The position numbers and the translations under genes were made by a program. Shown here one piece after another: positions 24,834-32,750 of a DNA stretch of 64,000 bases; positions within the stretch are counted from its first letter, which is position 1; each line of letters starts with the position of its first letter. The stretch spans positions 13,557 to 77,556 of the forward strand of contig NZ_DAGX01000006.1 in assembly GCF_002498315.1 (NCBI RefSeq). The letters are read 5' to 3'. The DNA is from Methanofollis sp. UBA420. Lineage in GTDB: Archaea > Halobacteriota > Methanomicrobia > Methanomicrobiales > Methanofollaceae. A model generated the notes under the pieces. The model searched no databases and was not told the origin of the DNA. It saw nothing but the letters and a program-made list of their open reading frames with translations.

Positions 24834-26460
24834 GCTGCCTTTCGTACCTGGCGGCAAGACCCTCCACCGTCTCCACCTCGGCCACGCCCTTGTCCTCCCG
24901 CAACCGCACAAACCTGGGGAAGCGGAGGGCATAGCCGCTCGTATAGGTCGGGCTCTTCTGGACCTCGGCGTACCCGACCTCAAAGACGACCTCTGGCTCG
25001 AAGACGACTTCTTTCCCTTTTTCGGCGATGACAAGATCCTTGAACACCGCATAGAACGCTGCGAGTTGGTCGTCGGAAAATCCTGTCGCCACCTTGCCGA
25101 CCGGCAGGAGTACGCCCTCGTCCTGGCAGGCAAGGAGGAAGGAGCCAAAGATATGGGCGCGACGCCCCTCGCCCCACTCGGCGCCGACGACCGCAAGGTC
25201 GATGGTATCCACCGCAGGCTTGACCTTGATCCAGTTTCTGCCCCGCACCCCCGGCGTATAGGCGGCGCTCCTCACCTTCACCATCACGCCCTCATGTCCG
25301 GCGTCCAGGGCCTCTTGATAGACCTTCTCCAGGGTGGGGACGTCGTCGCCCACCCACTGCGGGGCGACGTAGCCGGAGAGGACCGTCTCCAGGATGGCGC
25401 GGCGCTCGATAAAGGGCCGGTCGATGAGGGTCTCGCCGTCGAGGTACATGATGTCGAAGACATTCGGGACGAGTTCCACCCGTCCGATCGCCTCCTCCAC
25501 CTCGTGCTTCCTGCGGAAACGGTGCAGGACAAACTGGAAGGGACGGGGCTTCCCGTCTTTCACGGCGATCACCTCGCCGTCCAGGATCACGTCGTGGCCG
25601 GTGGCCGCGCAGAGCATCTCGATGACGTCGGGGACCGCTCCTGTCACCTCCTCCAGTTTCCGGGAGTACATACGGCAGTCGTCGCCAACCTTGTGGAACT
25701 GGAAGCGTGTGCCATCATATTTGTACTCGACGGCGACGGCGCCGTGGTCCCCGACCATCTCGGTGATGGTGCCCTGCTGAGCGAGCATCATCTTCACCGG
25801 GTGGAAGGGCTCGATGCGGACATCCCTGAGGGCCGCCTCTCCCTGACGGGCAAGGAGGGCGACTCTGCCAAGGTCGTTGATCGCCTGGTAGGCATGGGCG
25901 ACGAGGGACTGGTCGACGGAAAAAGCCTTTGCAACGGCGTCCCGCACATTCCCCTCGCCGACCCCGATCCGCAGTTCTTCGAGGAGGAGGCGGGCGAGGT
26001 AGCGGCCGTCAAGGGGGCCGGCAGTGCCGAGGAGACCGCGCACGATCTTCATCTTCTCGCGCTGTGACCGGCTGCCGTCGGTCGTTGCGATCCTGGTGAA
26101 GTCGGCAAAAACGCCGGTGAGGGTGAGAGACTCGGCAAAGAAGGACATTTGAGTCTTTGTCGCAAGGAGGCGCTCGACCGCGAGGCCGACGTCCCCGGTT
26201 TCGTTCACCGCGGCGACGACCTCCTCCTTCTTCTTCCCCGCGACATAGCCGACGGCCTCGTACAGGAGGTTCGGGCCGATGCCGAGTTTGAGGGGGCTCC
26301 AGTCAGGGAAGACCCGTCCCATCACGAACCTGACAAAGACCGGCAGTTCGTCGTCCGAGAGACCGGGGAGGACGGAGGCGATGACGTCTATCATCTCCAG
26401 GCGCCCGCTGATCCCCTCGATCTGTTCACAAATGCGGGAAAAGTCCGTGAAGTCCATCAT
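24820..26460 (-). CDS. lig: ATP-dependent DNA ligase
   Basis: A 546-residue archaeal replicative ligase. The N-terminal helical DNA-binding domain (1-220) is followed by the nucleotidyltransferase domain with K247 in EYKYDGTR, the lysine that carries AMP, then LDGEVIA (motif III), FDIMYLDG (IIIa), EGVMVK (IV) and WIKVKP (V), and an OB domain. It seals nicks between Okazaki fragments and after repair. The end has RYERQLKFL; a PCNA-binding patch is expected in the helical domain but not obvious. Cotranscribed with the upstream MBL gene (ATGA overlap). Confidence 0.95.
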   Translation of the reverse strand: MMDFTDFSRICEQIEGISGRLEMIDVIASVLPGLSDDELPVFVRFVMGRVFPDWSPLKLGIGPNLLYEAVGYVAGKKKEEVVAAVNETGDVGLAVERLLATKTQMSFFAESLTLTGVFADFTRIATTDGSRSQREKMKIVRGLLGTAGPLDGRYLARLLLEELRIGVGEGNVRDAVAKAFSVDQSLVAHAYQAINDLGRVALLARQGEAALRDVRIEPFHPVKMMLAQQGTITEMVGDHGAVAVEYKYDGTRFQFHKVGDDCRMYSRKLEEVTGAVPDVIEMLCAATGHDVILDGEVIAVKDGKPRPFQFVLHRFRRKHEVEEAIGRVELVPNVFDIMYLDGETLIDRPFIERRAILETVLSGYVAPQWVGDDVPTLEKVYQEALDAGHEGVMVKVRSAAYTPGVRGRNWIKVKPAVDTIDLAVVGAEWGEGRRAHIFGSFLLACQDEGVLLPVGKVATGFSDDQLAAFYAVFKDLVIAEKGKEVVFEPEVVFEVGYAEVQKSPTYTSGYALRFPRFVRLREDKGVAEVETVEGLAARYERQLKFL

Positions 26461-27230
26461 AGGATCACCGGCCTCGATATCTCGTGCTGCCCGCTCACGA
26501 CAAGGTCGGTGTCGTCGAGGTACAGGCCAAGACCGCCTTCTGCGGCGGCGACCGCCTTTTCAGGAGTGTTGTTCACCTCGGAGAGGTGAGCGAGGAAAAC
26601 TGCGGAGAGATTTCCTCCGATGTCACCAAGGCAGGTAGCTGCAGCGGCGTTCGAGAGGTGGCCCCGCTTTGAGCGGATGCGCTCCTTGAGATAATAGGGA
26701 TACGGCCCCTCTTCGAGCATCTGCGGGCAATGGTTGCTCTCCAGGACGACGGCGTCGCAGGTGCCGAGGGCGCGCTCGATGCCCGGCGTGACGATGCCGG
26801 TGTCGAGGCAACAGCCAAAGCCGACACCATCCTCCCGCACGCAGAAACCACATGGTTCTGAGGCGTCATGGACAGTCGCAAAGGGCGTGACCGAAAAATT
26901 TCCGAACGCGAGGGTTTCGCCGTACGTCGCCCGCACGGCCTCCACCGGTTTTGCGGAGGTGCGCTTGTCCAGGAACGCACCGAGGGTCCCGCCTGTCCCG
27001 ACGACCGGGACACCGAAGCGGCGCGCGAGGACGTCCACACCCCTGAGATGATCGATGTGCTCGTGGGTGACGAGGATCGCGCGGACCGCTTCCTCGTCGC
27101 CACCTGCCGCGGCAAGACGGGTGCGGATCTCCTTTGCCGAGAGCCCCGCGTCGATGAGGAGGGCACCGTCCTCCCCCTCGACATAGATAGAATTGCCCTT
27201 GCTCCCGCTGGCAAGGATGGTGATCTTCAT
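26457..27230 (-). CDS. MBL-fold metallo-hydrolase, YycJ/WalJ-like
   Basis: A 257-residue metallo-beta-lactamase-fold protein. THEHIDH (about residues 55-61) is the dinuclear metal motif, VHDASEPCGF the third ligand region, and DTG near residue 143 the fourth. SGSKGNSIYVE at the start and LESNHCPQML match the YycJ/WalJ subfamily, proposed to be exonucleases in mismatch repair; linkage to DNA ligase in one transcript fits a DNA role, which remains inference. It overlaps the ligase start by four bases. Confidence 0.85.
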   Translation of the reverse strand: MKITILASGSKGNSIYVEGEDGALLIDAGLSAKEIRTRLAAAGGDEEAVRAILVTHEHIDHLRGVDVLARRFGVPVVGTGGTLGAFLDKRTSAKPVEAVRATYGETLAFGNFSVTPFATVHDASEPCGFCVREDGVGFGCCLDTGIVTPGIERALGTCDAVVLESNHCPQMLEEGPYPYYLKERIRSKRGHLSNAAAATCLGDIGGNLSAVFLAHLSEVNNTPEKAVAAAEGGLGLYLDDTDLVVSGQHEISRPVIL

Positions 27231-27324
27231 TGCAGTGTGATACGCTCTGCTCGGTTATAGTGCTTAACGAATAGGTGCGCCGCCATCGGCAGGGATTTCT
27301 TTCTCGATACCCGATAGATCCGTG

Positions 27325-28728
27325 ATGAGCGGCAGAGGATGGATGGGTGCGACACCGGCAGTCCTTGCGGCGTGCAGAGATATGGTGGACGCACCGAAGG
27401 TGCGGGAGGGCGTGAACGCCTACTTTGTCCGCTCACCCGAGGGGGCGTGCCTCCAGTTCTCCGTCCCCCTCCTCCTCCCCTTCAGACCCGACATCGACCC
27501 ACGCGGCGCCGATGGGGCGGTCTGGGCGGCGCTCGAGGCGGTGAAACGCGCTTCTCCCGCGGACGTACGGCTGCACCCCCTCGGCGGCCTCGACACAGAC
27601 AGGCCCGCGGCATATGCGGGGGGGACCGAGCCAATCACCCTTGTCAGGTCGGCATCACGGGCAGGCACCGGCCTCTGGAAACCGGACGGGGAGAACTATC
27701 TCGACACCGCCGGCCTCCACTGCACCGTCCACGGGGCCATTCCGTACCCCGGGCCGCCCGGGGATGCAACGGCCCGCGAGGTCGCCGGGGCCGTTGCGGA
27801 CCTTGCCGACGCGATCAGGGAAATAGTGCACCGGGTGCCGGCACCTGATATTGCGGCCGCGGCGACACTCTCTCTCGACCAGAAACTTCTCAGGAAAGAA
27901 CTCCCGGCAATGGATCTTGTCTGCTTCATCGGTGACAGTACCTGCCCGGCACGGGCCTTCACCCGCTTCAGGCAGCACCACCGCGTGGCCGGCCCGAAGG
28001 AAGGGGTGCATATCCCCTTCGTCTGCCCTGAGGAACTCGGGCCTGTCGAGGTCGACCTCCCGGCGAGCGGGAGGACGGTCGCCGGCCTTGGCATCCGTGA
28101 GAAGGAGGCCTTCGCCGTTGCGGGATCGAATGCCCAGGGAAAAACGACTCTCCTCCAGGCAATCCTCGCGGGGGAGGACGACCACGCTCCCGGCGACGGT
28201 CGGGAACTCGTCGTCTCCGTGCGGGGTGCGCGGACCGCGGAAGCGGGAGGGCCCGACCTCCACGGCGCCGACGTGAGTCTTTTTTTCCAGAGTCTCCCTC
28301 CCGGCATGACAGGGACGCCGAAGGCCGCCTTCGGGAGGGGGAGCGGGTCGATGACGATGGCGGTGCAGGTGCAGGAGGCGGTGCGGACAGGCGCACCCCT
28401 CCTCCTCATCGACGAAGACAGGGCGGCGGCAAACCTCCTTGTCGCAAGTTGCCTGCAGGAGGCTGACGTGACCCCCCTCGCCACCCTCCTTGCGACGCGG
28501 CGGGACGCACTCGGGGAGTGCGCCTTCGTCTTCGCCGCCTCGTCCCTCGACTCCCTCATCGCCCGGGCAGACAGGATCCTCCTCCTCTCCGGCCACACGG
28601 CCGGGGCGGTCAGCCCCGCGGCCTTCAGGGCGCGGTACCTTCGATACCTGAAGGGGCAGATGAAACAGGTTGGAGAAGGGGAAACGGAGGAAAAAAGACG
28701 GGATCAGCCCGACCGCACGTCCCTGTAA
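27325..28728 (+). CDS. Predicted ATPase of the ABC class
   Basis: A 467-residue protein of the uncharacterised ABC-class ATPase family. The centre has VAGSNAQGKTTLLQAI (Walker A, about residue 270) and PLLLIDEDRAAANLL (Walker B); the N-terminal 240 residues are family-specific (CLQFSVPLLLPF, TLSLDQKLLRKELP). There are no membrane segments, so it is not a transporter. The usual second His/Lys site of the family can be seen around SLFFQSLPPGM. Function unknown. The initiator is taken as ATG 27325, one codon after a GTG. It overlaps the convergent gene by 25 bases. Confidence 0.8.
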   Translation: MSGRGWMGATPAVLAACRDMVDAPKVREGVNAYFVRSPEGACLQFSVPLLLPFRPDIDPRGADGAVWAALEAVKRASPADVRLHPLGGLDTDRPAAYAGGTEPITLVRSASRAGTGLWKPDGENYLDTAGLHCTVHGAIPYPGPPGDATAREVAGAVADLADAIREIVHRVPAPDIAAAATLSLDQKLLRKELPAMDLVCFIGDSTCPARAFTRFRQHHRVAGPKEGVHIPFVCPEELGPVEVDLPASGRTVAGLGIREKEAFAVAGSNAQGKTTLLQAILAGEDDHAPGDGRELVVSVRGARTAEAGGPDLHGADVSLFFQSLPPGMTGTPKAAFGRGSGSMTMAVQVQEAVRTGAPLLLIDEDRAAANLLVASCLQEADVTPLATLLATRRDALGECAFVFAASSLDSLIARADRILLLSGHTAGAVSPAAFRARYLRYLKGQMKQVGEGETEEKRRDQPDRTSL

Positions 28729-29399
28729 CCCTCGCTGTCAGGTTCCACGTACAGGACGGCACGCCCCCCTTCCAGAGCCGGCTTCGGGAACTCCTGGAAG
28801 GTGACGGTCCCGTCGGCGATCACAGTTCCTGCAGTGCTCCTTACCTCATCGACGCCTGCCGCAAGGACAGCACTGACAGTGCACCTGCCCGAGAGATCGC
28901 GCAGCGTCCCTTTCTGGACATATCTGCCGTCATTTCCCGATGCCGCAAGCCCCACCGCGGCAACGGCGCCGATGAGCCCGCGCATGGTGCCGAATCCCTC
29001 GACGAGCATGCCGGCGCGCCGTGCGACAGTGCGCGCCTCGTTCAGGGAGAGCACGCAGGTTTTTGCGTCCTCTGCAAAGGCGGCAACCTCGGAGATGATC
29101 TGGCCATCGGACGCAACACAGATGCCAGGATTGCTCCCCGGGGCCGCACTCCGGGATACGAAGTCCTTTGCATAGGCAAAGACCTGCCCGCCCGCGACAT
29201 TCCCGGACCCATCGAGGTGCACGCAGAGTGCGGCATTGTGGGTCGTCGCAGGAATGTCGTCGTGGCGATACAGCTGGTGCCGGGTTACGCCAAGGACAGG
29301 GAAATCCCTGGCAAGGGCGGCGGCAGCGGCACGGGCGATCTTGCCGGTGCCAGGGGTGCCATCCGCATTGGTGTCGTCAATGCCGAGATAGATCGTCAT
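28704..29399 (-). CDS. TiaS N-terminal-domain-like protein
   Basis: A 231-residue protein beginning MTIYLGIDDTNADGTPGTGK. GIDDT with a following Gly-rich turn, and HDDIPATTHNAALCVHL, resemble the N-terminal catalytic region of TiaS, which attaches agmatine to the C34 of tRNA-Ile2; however the OB and zinc-ribbon parts of TiaS are missing and the protein is about half as long. It is more likely a separate methanogen family sharing that fold. NPGICVAS and GMLVEGFGTMRGLIGA are further conserved-looking phrases. Substrate unknown. Confidence 0.55.
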   Translation of the reverse strand: MTIYLGIDDTNADGTPGTGKIARAAAAALARDFPVLGVTRHQLYRHDDIPATTHNAALCVHLDGSGNVAGGQVFAYAKDFVSRSAAPGSNPGICVASDGQIISEVAAFAEDAKTCVLSLNEARTVARRAGMLVEGFGTMRGLIGAVAAVGLAASGNDGRYVQKGTLRDLSGRCTVSAVLAAGVDEVRSTAGTVIADGTVTFQEFPKPALEGGRAVLYVEPDSEGYRDVRSG

Positions 29400-29467
29400 A
29401 GGAATGCCTCAAAACGTGGGATCTCTATGGCACCAGTATATATGAAGATATCTATAAAAAAGAGGGA

Positions 29468-30280
29468 TCATGCCCGGATGATTGTGCCGACACGCTCACC
29501 TCTCACGGCCTTTGTGATGGCGCCCGGCACATGACCATTGACCACCCTGATCTCCTTCACATGCCTCGTGTGGAGGAGAAGTTCGACCGCCTTCTTTTCA
29601 AGGACCATGTCCTCCATGTCCCTGCCGAGGAGTTCGTCTGCCGTGATCTCAGGGATCAGGGCGGCCTCGGGGTCGATGCGGGGGTCCCCGACATAGAGGC
29701 CGTCGACATTCTTCGCAAGGATACAGTTCTTCGCACCCATCACCTCGGCGATGAGCACCGCACCGGTATCTGTCCGGTTTGGCGGGATCGATCCGACCTC
29801 AGGCGGCTGCTCATAGAGGCCGTACGGCGGGGTGCCGTGGGTCACAGGCAGGAGACCGAGGGCGGTGAGGATGGGGAGTTGGAGGAGGTCGCCGGTGTGG
29901 ATCCTGACGCCGTTGTACTTCGAGAGGAGGACGGCCATCATGATCGCGTTCTGCTCGCTGATCTTGCCCGCAAGTTCGGCAAGGACACCGGTCGGCATCC
30001 CCAGGTTGATCCCGATATCCATGATATGGCGGACGCGCCCGCCCCCGCCGGTGACAAGGAGGATCTTCTCGCCGGCATCCTTCAGCGCGCCGATCTCCTC
30101 CACGAGCGGGAAGACGACATCGCGGCCGTAGTCGATGGTCCCGTGGCCGCCGATCTTGATCACGTTGAGGTCGGGCATGATCCTGATCTGTGGGATCTCA
30201 GCGATCTTCTTCATCAGGCCCTTCCGCACCAGGGTCTCGCCCCGGAGACCGGACTCGAGTTCAAAGCGTTTTTTTGTCAT
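29468..30280 (-). CDS. Molybdenum storage protein-like amino-acid-kinase-fold protein, copy 1
   Basis: A 270-residue protein of the amino acid kinase fold. MPDLNVIKIGG, LVTGGGGRVRHIMDIG, LGMPTGVLAELAGKISEQNA, GTPPYGLYE, IPPNRTDTGAVLIAEVMGA and EIRVVNGHVPGAITKAVRGE follow the subunits of the Azotobacter molybdenum storage protein (MosA/MosB), which packs polyoxomolybdate or tungstate clusters using ATP. Linkage to Mo/W transporters and nifB supports storage, but a nucleotide kinase activity (UMP kinase-like) cannot be excluded. It is divergent from a 77-residue protein gene, and a close paralogue follows at 30618. Confidence 0.8.
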   Translation of the reverse strand: MTKKRFELESGLRGETLVRKGLMKKIAEIPQIRIMPDLNVIKIGGHGTIDYGRDVVFPLVEEIGALKDAGEKILLVTGGGGRVRHIMDIGINLGMPTGVLAELAGKISEQNAIMMAVLLSKYNGVRIHTGDLLQLPILTALGLLPVTHGTPPYGLYEQPPEVGSIPPNRTDTGAVLIAEVMGAKNCILAKNVDGLYVGDPRIDPEAALIPEITADELLGRDMEDMVLEKKAVELLLHTRHVKEIRVVNGHVPGAITKAVRGERVGTIIRA

Positions 30281-30291
30281 GGCGCACCGGC

Positions 30292-30323
30292 AAGTGATAT
30301 ATACGATAATTTATATTTCACTT
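30292..30323. promoter_or_regulatory. Inverted repeat between divergent promoters of storage-protein copy 1 and its small partner
   Basis: AAGTGATATATA and TATATTTCACTT are reverse complements at 11 of 12 positions, separated by eight bases. The TATA-like parts of both divergent promoters lie within the arms (TATATA for the minus gene, TTTATATT for the plus gene), so a dimeric regulator here could shut both genes. Confidence 0.5.
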
Positions 30324-30363
30324 CTGTCATGGGCGGCGATATGCCCGGTAGGGAGGACCGAAG

Positions 30364-30597
30364 ATGAAAATCTATGTCAGAGAACGGCAGAAGGTCGGGA
30401 GCGGCGTCAAAGAGCCCAAGTTCAGGGTGGTCGCTGTCACCGGCAGCAAAGGAGAGGCGTCGCACATGAAGATCGAGGCAACGCACTTTCGGAAGACCGA
30501 GATCGAGGGGATAGCAAAGGACGTCGGGGCCGAGATCATCTATCTCTCACCGATGCCCGAAGAAAAGCGCGGCGAGATGAAGAGCGTCGCCCGCTGA
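30364..30597 (+). CDS. Small conserved-looking protein, Mo-island copy 1
   Basis: 77 residues starting MKIYVRERQKVGSGVKEPKF; GGGAGG lies nine bases before the ATG. It is a paralogue of the protein at 31521: the phrases KIYVRER, KFR-VVAVTG, HFRKTEIE, GAEI and MPEE are shared. Mixed alpha/beta, rich in Lys and Glu, no Cys, so direct metal binding through thiols is unlikely. Each copy is divergent from a storage-protein-like gene, which suggests a joint role, for example as partner or regulator. I do not recognise a named family. Confidence 0.75.
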   Translation: MKIYVRERQKVGSGVKEPKFRVVAVTGSKGEASHMKIEATHFRKTEIEGIAKDVGAEIIYLSPMPEEKRGEMKSVAR

Positions 30598-30617
30598 AAA
30601 AGATGACGTGAGAGAGG

Positions 30618-31382
30618 TCAGGCCCGGATCAGGGTTCCGACCTTCTCGCCACGGACGGCCTTCGTGATATTCCCGCGCACATGGCCGTTGACCACCCTGA
30701 TCTCCTTCACGTGTTTGGTGTGGAGGAGGAGTTCGACCGCCTTCTTCTCAAGGACCATGTCCTCCATGTCCCTGCCAAGGAGTTCGTCTGCCGTGATCTC
30801 AGGGATCAGCTCGGCCGCCGGATCGATGCGGGGATCCTCGGTGTAGAGGCCGTCGACGTTCTTTGCAAGGATGCAGTTCTTCGCACCCATCACCTCGGCG
30901 ATGAGCACGGCACCTGTATCTGTCCGGTTCGGCGGGATCGACCCGATCTCTGCCGGTTGCTCGAAGAGGCCGTACGGAGGAGTGCCGTGGGTCACAGGCA
31001 GCATCCCGAGGGAGGCGAGGGTCGGGAGTTCGAGGAGGTCGCCCGATTTCACCTGGGTCCCACCGTACTTCGAGAGGAGGAGGGACATCATCAGGGCGTT
31101 CTGCTCGCTGATCTTGGAGGCGAGTTCTGCGAGGACTCCAGTCGGCATCCCCAGGTTGATCCCGATGTCCATGATATGGCGGACGCGCACGCCGCCGCCT
31201 GTGACGACAAGGACCTTCTCGCCGGCCTCCTTCAGGGCGCCGATCTCCTCCACGATCGGGAAGACGACATCGCGGCCGAAGTCCATCGTGCCGTGGCCGC
31301 CGATCTTGATCACATTGAGGTCGGGCATGATCCTGATCTGCGGGATCTCGTCTATCCGCTTCATGAGGCCCTTCCGTACCAT
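30618..31382 (-). CDS. Molybdenum storage protein-like amino-acid-kinase-fold protein, copy 2
   Basis: 254 residues from the ATG at 31382; very similar to copy 1 over the whole length (NVIKIGGHGTMDFGRDVVFP, VTGGGVRVRHIMDIG, GTPPYGLFEQPAEIGSIPPN in part). The similarity continues upstream of the ATG for 16 codons (RFELNSGLRGET against RFELESGLRGET), but the codon matching the copy-1 start is ATA and no in-frame ATG, GTG or TTG lies above it before a stop. TATAAAC about 25 bases before that ATA would give a leaderless mRNA. Two paralogues fit the alpha/beta hetero-oligomer of known molybdenum storage proteins. Confidence 0.78.
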   Translation of the reverse strand: MVRKGLMKRIDEIPQIRIMPDLNVIKIGGHGTMDFGRDVVFPIVEEIGALKEAGEKVLVVTGGGVRVRHIMDIGINLGMPTGVLAELASKISEQNALMMSLLLSKYGGTQVKSGDLLELPTLASLGMLPVTHGTPPYGLFEQPAEIGSIPPNRTDTGAVLIAEVMGAKNCILAKNVDGLYTEDPRIDPAAELIPEITADELLGRDMEDMVLEKKAVELLLHTKHVKEIRVVNGHVRGNITKAVRGEKVGTLIRA

Positions 31383-31482
31383 GGTCTCGCCGCGGAGGCC
31401 GGAGTTGAGTTCAAAGCGTTGTGCCGTTATGATATCACCGTATGATGATCATGTTTATAGGCGGAGAGATATAACAGGGATG

Positions 31483-31510
31483 ATACCAGTTGGTATATCA
31501 GCTGGTATAT
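31483..31510 (+). promoter_or_regulatory. Candidate operator over the promoter of small protein copy 2
   Basis: ATACCA-gt-TGGTAT (31483-31496) is an inverted repeat, and CAGTTGGTATAT at 31487-31498 is directly followed by CAGCTGGTATAT at 31499-31510. The GGTATAT parts serve as TATA box about 20-25 bases before ATG 31521, so a regulator bound to TGGTAT half-sites would block transcription. Confidence 0.45.
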
Positions 31511-31520
31511 GGTGAAACAG

Positions 31521-31745
31521 ATGAAGATCTATGTCCGCGAAAGAAAGAAGATCGGCAGCGGCGTCCAGCAGCCGAAGTTCCGCATCGTCGCTGTAACCGG
31601 TGAGAACAACTCAAAGAGGCTCTGGGTAGAGGCAAAACACTTCCGAAAGAACGAGATCGAACTCGTCGCCGCCGACCTGGGTGCCGAGATCGTCTGGCTC
31701 GAAGCGATGCCAGAGGAAGAGCGGCATAAAAAGAAAGACGAGTAA
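31521..31745 (+). CDS. Small conserved-looking protein, Mo-island copy 2
   Basis: 74 residues from ATG 31521 (MKIYVRERKKIGSGVQQPKF), chosen because the paralogue at 30364 begins at the same residue; an ATG four codons upstream is possible. Shared phrases with copy 1: KIYVRER, GSGV, PKFR, VAVTG, HFRKNEIE, GAEI, MPEEER. The highly charged tail (EERHKKKDE) suggests a soluble protein. It is divergent from storage-protein copy 2 and is followed after 16 bases by a winged-helix gene on the same strand. Confidence 0.75.
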   Translation: MKIYVRERKKIGSGVQQPKFRIVAVTGENNSKRLWVEAKHFRKNEIELVAADLGAEIVWLEAMPEEERHKKKDE

Positions 31746-31761
31746 CACACATATCTGGGCT

Positions 31762-32109
31762 ATGCCCGCACTGACCTCAAGCGAGATACTCGCTGCTGTT
31801 GCACGGATTCTCATTCTTGAGGACCGTGCCATTACTTTCCTCTGCACAGAGGGGGAGATCAGCATCAGGTTCCCGAAGACCAGACGTCTGGCCGAATACC
31901 TCTCTGTCCCGCACTATTATGTCATCCCCATCATCGCCGCCATGGAGGAGGAAGGACTGGTCACCCGCACCGAGAGGGTCGGTGTCTCGACCACCGCGCA
32001 GGGAACGGCAGTCCTCTTTTCAAGGATCCTTGCAGAGTATCCCCGGGAGGTCGAGCAGATCCTGGGGCCAGACCTTCTTGGGGCGATCAGGGCGAGGGCC
32101 CTCGACTGA
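31762..32109 (+). CDS. Winged-helix DNA-binding protein
   Basis: 115 residues starting MPALTSSEILAAVARIL. The central part (RRLAEYLSVPHYYVIPIIAAMEEEGLVTRTERVGVSTT) reads as helix-turn-helix plus wing: a short helix, a turn, a recognition helix ending MEEEGLV, and a two-strand wing. It lies 16 bases after small protein copy 2 and is presumably cotranscribed, which makes it a candidate regulator of the molybdenum/tungsten genes; this is inference from position. No ligand domain is visible. It overlaps the convergent trmO end by 23 bases. Confidence 0.7.
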   Translation: MPALTSSEILAAVARILILEDRAITFLCTEGEISIRFPKTRRLAEYLSVPHYYVIPIIAAMEEEGLVTRTERVGVSTTAQGTAVLFSRILAEYPREVEQILGPDLLGAIRARALD

Positions 32110-32641
32110 GGTCTCCCTGCCCGGACAGTTCCGCAGGCGTGCATTTCTCGGGCGTGCGGCATCCTGTTTGCCGGTCCACCCATCCGGAACGGACATTTTC
32201 CCTGTGGTCAAACGGGTAGATGTATGGCTTGATGTCGAGGAGGGGGGTGTTGTCCAGAATGTCCACGCCGGAGATCTCAAGGACGTTCCCGCGCACAGCC
32301 TTCAGTCCCACGATGGACAGGCCGATTGGATTCGGGCGGTTGAAGTGGCGGATCGCGAAGATCCCCCTCTCACGTGAACCGTCCAGAAACGGCTTTCGCC
32401 TGAGCTCGACATCGCCGGCACGGTTAAAATGGTAGAGGAGGATGATGTGGGAGAAGGCGTCGAGATCCAGCAGACCTTCCGCATACTCGGTATAGATCTC
32501 CACACGACCATCTGACCTGGAAAAAACAGGTTGGATCGGAGTATCTGCCTGCTCGGTAAAACCAGACCTGATGACTCCGATAGGCCTGTACAGGATCGCG
32601 AGGTCATGGGGGTCTGTGCTCTTGACATTAATATCGGCCAT
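32087..32641 (-). CDS. TrmO/TsaA-family tRNA methyltransferase (YaeB-like)
   Basis: About 184 residues from the ATG at 32641 (MADINVKSTD). YRPIGVIRSGF near the start, GLLDLDAFSHIILLYHFNRA, FAIRHFNRPNPIGLSIV and ISGVDILDNTPLLDIKPYI are the signature phrases of the TrmO/TsaA family, a SAM-dependent beta-barrel enzyme that N6-methylates the t6A37 of certain tRNAs. In archaea related proteins have been linked to metal or corrinoid contexts, so the exact substrate is uncertain. Longer starts upstream exist but add unrelated residues. Confidence 0.85.
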   Translation of the reverse strand: MADINVKSTDPHDLAILYRPIGVIRSGFTEQADTPIQPVFSRSDGRVEIYTEYAEGLLDLDAFSHIILLYHFNRAGDVELRRKPFLDGSRERGIFAIRHFNRPNPIGLSIVGLKAVRGNVLEISGVDILDNTPLLDIKPYIYPFDHRENVRSGWVDRQTGCRTPEKCTPAELSGQGDLSRGPSP

Positions 32642-32750
32642 ATATCTATCATCTATCCCGGCGGCCCCTGTACCCTGGCCGCACATGAGAGGAAGATTAT
32701 TGGAGAACTGATAAAAGGGTTCAGATATCAGCAATGATCAGGAGGGGGGT

